A stretch of 64,000 nucleotides of DNA from 2-12-FULL-35-23 sp965196985 (lineage in GTDB: Bacteria > Pseudomonadota > Gammaproteobacteria > UBA12402). Below the pieces are notes generated by a model. That model was not told the DNA's origin and made no database searches. It saw only the letters and a program-made list of their open reading frames with translations. Of the stretch, positions 58,671 through 64,000 are shown in pieces. How positions within the stretch are numbered: the first letter of the stretch is position 1; every line of letters starts with the position of its first letter. The stretch covers positions 46,585-110,584 of the forward strand of contig CBDALO010000260.1 in the NCBI GenBank assembly GCA_965196985.1, read 5' to 3'. The translations under genes and the position numbers were made by a program.

Positions 58671-60139
58671 CTGAGAACTACCCAAAATTGTTATCTCCCT
58701 ACCTGAACTGAATTCGATAATTCTTTTTGTTCTTCTTGAGAAACACTATTTTCTTTAAAAAATTGCTCTACTAAGTGATACGTTAGAAGTTTTCTAATAC
58801 CCTTCGCAATAAAGTGTCGTGTCACCTTGCCCTTACCATCTCCTAATTTAGCTAGCATAATTGCGTAATCGTCATAAGCTTTTTCCTTACCTATCTCATA
58901 CAAATATGAGGCCACATAAAAACATACAGCCAGTAGATTTTGTATCCCTTTAAAATTTTTTATCTGCATATTTTCCCAGCCTAGTCCTTCCTTGAGAAAT
59001 TTAAAAACATATTCAATTTTCGCACGAGATAGATAGGCTATGTATACCTCATACGCCTCATCAAAAGTCGTTACTTTTTTATTAGTTAATAGCAGCATGT
59101 CATTCTTAAAAATTCTCCTACCATCTCTGCCTGTAATTTGGATTTTAATTGCATTGATGTTCTCAAACTCTCCAAAATAAATAGTTATTTTTCCGTCTTG
59201 TACGCAATTCTTTCCAACTGTTAACTTTTGGAATTGCTTTTCGCCTTGAGCATCAAAATCAGCGTTAATCAGCTTAAGCTTTTTACCATCATCACCTCTA
59301 CCTTCTATTGTTCTTGTTATTTTTGAGCGAATAATAAAGTCTTGATCTAGGTTTGTATCAATTAGTGAGAGATAGTCATTATCATCAAACTCTCTATCTA
59401 GAATATGGGTAATGGTTGCATCTTCATTCTTTGATTTTAGGCAGATTCCTATTTTTTCTATTTCACGAATAGACAGCAGCTTTTTATTAAAGTAATCACC
59501 AGATTCATAAAGACTCTTGGCCTCTTTATCTCCCTCAAATGGCTTTCCAGCCTCTATTTTCTTAATATGCTCAGCTTTTAAAAACTTAGGGTCTTTATTG
59601 CTGTAGCTTACATGCGATAGTAGATGCACAGCCTTATCACCAGGTACTAATGCAACTGCGTTATGCGTGCTGTAACCATTGATAATATCCCCGTCCAGAC
59701 TCCTTACTTTACCTAGATTTTCAGTTTGCTTGCTATGTGGCTTTCTAATATCAGAAGGATCATGAAGAACATCAATTTTACTGGCGTGTGAAAGTTTTTC
59801 ACAGCTCTGTTCTAGCAATACATCATTTGTTTTTATTGGATCTAAATCGGTGCTTTTATTTTCACCGGTAAGTGTACGAATCATCTTTTTATACTCATTG
59901 TTATCTTTTGATGAACTGAACAACTTACAACTACCTTCAGTTAATAGCTTTCCTACAATCGTCGATAGATTTTTTTAAAACAACTTTCCCAGTTAATTTT
60001 GAAAAAAGAGGGGCAGCGTAATCGGCGAAGTTTAACATTTATACTCATCTCGTTAGTCTTGTTAAAAAGACAAAGCATAGTCATTTTTACACAATATTTC
60101 AGCATTATTTTGCTGATTTAAATTTTGGGTAGTTTTCAG
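58671..60139 (-). mobile_element. IS4-like element, copy 2
   Basis: 1469 bp with CTGARAACTACCCAAAAT-type ends; duplication TATTATA (58664-58670 and 60140-60146). Confidence 0.92.
58691..60035 (-). CDS. IS4-like DDE transposase, copy 2
   Basis: Same protein as copy 1 with one residue change in the FGEFEN(F/I)NAIK segment. The upstream ATG (complement of 60033-60035) is again separated by the A7 run from the main 410-codon frame that starts with TTG at 59923. Confidence 0.7.
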
Positions 60140-60146
60140 TATTATA

Positions 60147-60638
60147 GAACAAATCCGTTGGGTTGGCATTGGAATGACGTGCCCTTGGTTGACCCACACC
60201 AGTCAGTCAAGCCAAAAAAAGTCCAGGCGACCTCCCAAGCAACCACTCCACTCGCCGTGCTTCATCGTGTGCAACGCCAACTCTAAGCCGCCAAAGCCTT
60301 AGCGGTGTTGCAACCGACTGTTGCTAACACTGCTCGCTTTTATGCCATGCAGCACTGGATCAGTGAGCGCGCCACCCAGTTTGCTCAAACCAGTCGATTA
60401 GTGATGCTGTTGTATCCGTCACTCGACTACGGCTTACAACACCCGAGCAATGCCCAAGCGGATCAGCTCGCCCAATGGCAACACGCCGAGCGTGATCAAC
60501 AGCGCTTACACCGGCTGGCACAAACTGACGTGCTGATCTTTTTTTATCGCGGGCGTCAAGCCTTGGATCAATTGCTCGCAAAAACCGTCGCGCAGTTTGC
60601 CGCACAAGCCAATCTGAGTTTATTAGGTGTGCCGATGG
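60147..60638 (+). pseudogene. traF: TraF, central part with nonsense codon
   Basis: Encodes RTNPLGWHWNDVPLVDPHQS..., then an in-frame TAA at 60284-60286 after RVQRQL. It continues AAKALAVLQPTVANTARFYAMQ, LVMLLYPSLDYGLQHPSNAQ and DVLIFFYRGRQALDQLLAKT, matching TraF of F (thioredoxin-like periplasmic assembly protein). Cut at GVPM by ISKra4 copy 3. Confidence 0.88.
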
Positions 60639-60663
60639 GGGTGCTGCCTCTATATAATGTAGG

Positions 60664-61810
60664 CTATATTGCTGCTGGCACGCCAAAATCATTGACCTTC
60701 TCCCAAAACTGATCCCATCTGCCTTTAGTCTTTACTAGTGTTCTCAAGCATAAAACGATTTTCATTCCCTTGTCTTTCCAGCGCATTCCTGATCCGCCTA
60801 ATCTTTGTTTAACAATTGTTTTACATGCTGCTTCAGTGACGCCAGAGCCAATTGGTGCATTCTGCTTAATCAAATTATGATACGACATTCGCTTTTCTTT
60901 AATATTATTTTCAAAATACGTAATTGTTCCTTCTAGCTTTTCTCTAAGCGATTTATTCAGTTTTTTATTTAGATGCTCTTTAAGCTCAGCAAGTATTCTA
61001 CCTGCCGCACCTTTCTTGTGCTTTAAGTCATGACATCTCTCTTCGAGCCAAACATCACGCTCATCTCTTTCAGATTTTTTGGTAAATACTGCCTTTGATG
61101 CTTCGCCGAGATATTCAGTTGCATGCCAAAAATCTGAAATTTGCGTATCAGTATGTTTTTTTAGAAATGGCCAATTATTTTTTGCTCCATCAGCAACGCC
61201 AATTGTTTTAGCATCAGGGTAATATTTCTTTTTCAGCTTTATTTCCTTTTCAAGCCTATTAAAGAATTCATCTTTTCCATATTCTGGTGATGCTGCAACG
61301 TAGGTTGTGTGCAGGCGTGCACCATGCTTATCATACATGGAAATAGTTCCAACCATGCTCTCTCTATAACCATCATCAACGGTGAGAACATATGCACCAT
61401 CTAAGCTAATACTTAGCATCTCAATGACTGCATCAAGCTTTGGCTCTTCATATTCCCACTCAGCCTCTTTGGCTTGTGCAATACCGCCAACAAAATCAGT
61501 TGCCCGTTGCAAGTATGAATGTGAGATTTTACGGTTATGATTGACCTTGAGATCATCAATAACACTAGGAGCAGGTAAGTTTGAGTATTTATGTGAGATT
61601 ATTTTTGCAAATCGCGGTGTTGATCCTTGGATAATTCTAGCCTTATCTTCTAAAGGACAAAAGATCTTCCCGCCTTTAGAGGTTTGATAAACATAACGCT
61701 TAACTCGAGCAACTCCATAAGGCGTTTGGTAATTTGCTTCATCTCTACTTCGTGCTGTTAGCTTTATTTTTCCAACATGGATAGGAGAGCCATCTGCATC
61801 AAACTTACTT
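60664..61810 (-). pseudogene. ISKra4-family transposase, copy 3, main part
   Basis: Encodes SKFDADGSPIHVGKIKLTAR to the C-terminus (FGVPAAI), with all catalytic motifs. The N-terminal codons lie at 63697-63860, beyond the inner element. Confidence 0.88.
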
Positions 61811-63692
61811 AGTGACTGACAGAAAACCCGCAAAGCCTTTTATTTTCAATGTTTCGGGGCGAACTGGTCACATGAAGATTTTCAAAAAACAGCACTAAAT
61901 ACTCGTTTTCCAGCTATTTACAGCTTATTTTCGATATAATGCCTTAATCTTCGATGATTTTTCGCCACAGCATGGTAACTCTTCACTGGAAAGCAAGAAT
62001 GACAAGACTAGCCCAAAATCCACAAATGCAAATTGGCCAAGTAGATATTTCTAAAATTCAAATCAGCTCTAAATCACGGGATGACATTCCAAAATTATTA
62101 AAAGGGCTACAGTTTATTTATAGTACACCCTCTGTACGGAAGGAGATTTTCGAACTACTAGAGGCTCGGATTGCACCTGAGGTTGACAAGAATAATGGAC
62201 GCCCTGGTATGGAATTATGGAAAATATTGGTCATGGGAGTACTCCGCCTGAGTCTAAATTGTGATTATGATCGACTGCATGAACTTGTGAATCAACATAA
62301 AACCATTCGTGAAATGCTAGGGCATGCTGATTTTTTCGATAAAATAGAGTATCAGCTGCAAACAATTAAAGACAATGTCTCGCTACTCACTCCCGAGTTG
62401 TTAGATGAGATTAATCAAGTTGTTGTGAAAGCTGGTCATTCATTGTTAAAAAAAAGTGAGCCTCTGCGAGGCCGTTGCGATTCCTTTGTGGTTGAAACAG
62501 ACGTACATTTTCCAACAGACATAAGCTTACTGTTTGACGCAATGCGCAAAATAATTCAGCAGGTGGCCAAGCTGTGTGAACACAGCGGATTGAGTGACTG
62601 GCGTCAATATCGATATAACATCAAGCATCTGAAACGGCTCATGCGAATAGCTCAACTAAAAAAGCGCAGTAAGAGCAAGCAAGCAGATCAACAAAACAAA
62701 AAGGACAAGGCAATCAAGGATGCTCATCAGGAGTATCTCAATATTGCGCAAAAATATTTAGATAAAGCACATGCCTCAATAAACGCTATCCAGAAAGCCG
62801 ATCTACTGAAGCCGCAAGATGCGCCACTGGTTGAAAGTATAGAAATGTTCACGGTTCATGCAGATCGCCAAGTTGATCAAATTAAACGCCGAATATTATT
62901 GGATGAAAAGATCCCGCATGAAGAAAAAGTCTTTTCTGTCTTTCAGCCACATACTGAATGGATTGTAAAAGGAAAGGCTGGTGTACCAGTCGAATTAGGA
63001 ATGAAAGTCTGTGTCTTGGAGGATCAACACCAATTTATATTGCATCATCGTGTGATGGAGAATGAGACTGATGACAAGGTCGCCGTATCTATGGTTCAAG
63101 AGACCCAACAAAAGTTCCCAGAGTTAAACACATGTAGTTTTGATAAGGGCTTTCATTCAAAAGAAAATCAATCTGCGTTAGCAGATATTTTGGAAGTTGT
63201 TGCATTGCCGAGAAAAGGTCGACTCTCAAAGGAAGCACAGGAAATTGAAAAGTCAGACTCGTTTGTGAAAGCGAAACAAAAGCATTCTGCGGTAGAATCC
63301 AGTATTAATGCTCTTGAAGTTCATGGGTTGGATCAATGCCTAGATCACGGCATTGATGGCTTTAAGAGTTATGTTGGCTTAGCGATTGTTGGAAAAAACA
63401 TAGATCGTATCGGAAGTCTTATACAAAGAGCTGAGCAAAGGAAAGCAGCGCGACTAAAAAAACGCATTCGAGGTCGCAGCCCACCGTTAGCTGCCTAGTC
63501 AGCCTCAGAATATCCCATTGTATTCCAGAAAGCAGGATGCTTTTTTTCGTATCAAAACAGCGAGATTTCATTTTTTTGTACGCGGCCAGGGCTTAACATG
63601 CTATTTTTATTATGATCTCGCGCGGATATAAAAAAATGAAAGTGTAATAAAACAACAAAGACTAAGAATTAGTAGGTTTTCTGTCAGTCACT
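61811..63692 (+). mobile_element. ISNCY-type element (source of the 203-bp MITE)
   Basis: Ends AGTGACTGACAGAAAACC, 1882 bp, 4-bp duplication ACTT (61807-61810 and 63693-63696). The non-coding element at 33517-33719 shares these ends and the 4-bp duplication length. Confidence 0.9.
61999..63498 (+). CDS. ISNCY-type transposase
   Basis: 499 residues from MTRLAQNPQMQIGQVDISKI (GGAAAGCAAG upstream; the frame is open to 61954). GRPGMELWKILVMGVLRLSL is the family N-terminal motif. Likely catalytic residues are FVVETDVHFPTDISLL (Asp), TCSFDKGFHSKENQ (Asp) and KHSAVESSINALEVHGLDQC (Glu). Assigned to ISNCY by resemblance; the subgroup is uncertain. Confidence 0.78.
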   Translation: MTRLAQNPQMQIGQVDISKIQISSKSRDDIPKLLKGLQFIYSTPSVRKEIFELLEARIAPEVDKNNGRPGMELWKILVMGVLRLSLNCDYDRLHELVNQHKTIREMLGHADFFDKIEYQLQTIKDNVSLLTPELLDEINQVVVKAGHSLLKKSEPLRGRCDSFVVETDVHFPTDISLLFDAMRKIIQQVAKLCEHSGLSDWRQYRYNIKHLKRLMRIAQLKKRSKSKQADQQNKKDKAIKDAHQEYLNIAQKYLDKAHASINAIQKADLLKPQDAPLVESIEMFTVHADRQVDQIKRRILLDEKIPHEEKVFSVFQPHTEWIVKGKAGVPVELGMKVCVLEDQHQFILHHRVMENETDDKVAVSMVQETQQKFPELNTCSFDKGFHSKENQSALADILEVVALPRKGRLSKEAQEIEKSDSFVKAKQKHSAVESSINALEVHGLDQCLDHGIDGFKSYVGLAIVGKNIDRIGSLIQRAEQRKAARLKKRIRGRSPPLAA

Positions 63693-63696
63693 ACTT

Positions 63697-63860
63697 AAAG
63701 CTTTTTCAGTGGCTAATGTTCCAACCTCATTAAGGCCGTCAAGAATTGCATCCTCACATTCAAGCATGGATCCTTTTAGTGGAAGCTTGAGCTCAATAGT
63801 TAATTCATTATTTTCATCAGAGAGAATTCTAGTTAACATCCAAACACCATCCGTAATCAA
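63697..63860 (-). pseudogene. ISKra4-family transposase, copy 3, N-terminal codons
   Basis: On the minus strand encodes MITDGVWMLTRILSDENNEL-like sequence to ATEKAL, and rejoins the main part after removal of the inner element. Confidence 0.82.
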
Positions 63861-63919
63861 GTTAAAGTGTATATTATGCTATATTTTCTACATTATATAA
63901 AGGCAGCACCCGCCGATGG

Positions 63920-64000
63920 ATCATCGCGCCTTAGCGGTGATGCCTAAAAACCTCACGGATTTTGGGCAAGCCGCAACACTCGGTGTTAAAGCCTTACCGG
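63920..64000 (+). pseudogene. traF: TraF, continuing past the window end
   Basis: Encodes DHRALAVMPKNLTDFGQAAT then LGVKALP, the segment leading to the TraF thioredoxin-fold C-terminus (LGVK.FPA in F). The window ends here. Confidence 0.85.

Larger units (their letters stand above)
60639..63911 (-). mobile_element. ISKra4-family element, copy 3, split by an ISNCY-type element
   Basis: GGGTGCTGCC ends with 8-bp duplication GCCGATGG (60631-60638 and 63912-63919). Without the inner element and its ACTT duplication the length matches the other two copies. Confidence 0.92.

Noticed and set aside
1..64000. tRNA, rRNA or phage genes
   Set aside because: No cloverleaf-like sequence, ribosomal RNA signature or phage structural gene was recognised while reading both strands; a covariance scan was not possible.

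Overview
The window is a gene graveyard on a conjugative, plasmid-like or integrated element, from what is most likely a host-associated gammaproteobacterium. A Legionellales-type lineage (Legionella, Coxiella, Rickettsiella relatives) is my inference. It rests on low-GC coding style, a long ankyrin-repeat gene beside a large coiled-coil gene, an F-type transfer operon combined with a MobQ/TraA-type relaxase, and extreme IS density. I see no tRNA, rRNA or CRISPR array.

Layout. 1-9069: an IS6 remnant, then a convergent gene pair (ankyrin-repeat gene on +, 894-residue coiled-coil gene on -) bracketed by a 111-bp inverted repeat. An IS1634-type element, itself carrying an IS5-type element, sits at the convergent end. 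9081-20673: an APC-family permease gene shredded by an IS66-type element (itself hit by IS91-, ISKra4-, IS66-like- and IS256-type elements), by an IS982 and by an IS91. The last codons of this permease lie 14 kb further on, at 34715-34747. 20674-34714: material caught between two IS91 ends: an IS4-like element, the TraA relaxase (minus strand), a translationally coupled catalytically stripped relaxase paralogue, a candidate oriT, a TraD-like gene, small plasmid genes, an IS1111-type element, a RelE/XRE toxin-antitoxin pair, a Tn3 transposase tail and an ISKra4-like element carrying a 203-bp MITE. 34759-64000: a small membrane protein gene, then the F-type operon traC-orf-trbI-traW-traU-trbC-traN-traF, with overlapping genes and visibly higher GC. 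traC is cut twice: by a self-nested IS481/Tn-like element of 10.4 kb and by an IS21. traN is cut by IS91. traF is cut by an IS4-like and an ISKra4 element and also carries a nonsense codon.

How it fits together. Most insertions can be delimited to the base because both flanks rejoin into one reading frame and short target duplications are visible. Removing them restores an 869-codon TraC, a 628-residue TraN and a 450-residue permease. The transfer system is therefore recently dead (apart from any undisrupted copy elsewhere), while trbI, traW, traU and trbC remain intact.

Most unusual points: (i) a three-gene transposon (zinc-ribbon/HTH protein with a -1 slippery site, DDE integrase, AAA ATPase) that inserted into its own integrase gene, both copies carrying the same IS110; (ii) a relaxase paralogue lacking the catalytic Tyr and one metal-binding His, coupled by a TAATG overlap to the real relaxase; (iii) a long, partly decayed direct duplication around the IS1634-type element; (iv) a 54-bp duplication around the IS66-type element, whose tnpC is convergent to tnpAB; (v) a 138-bp near-identical ankyrin repeat array with a 2-bp frameshift.
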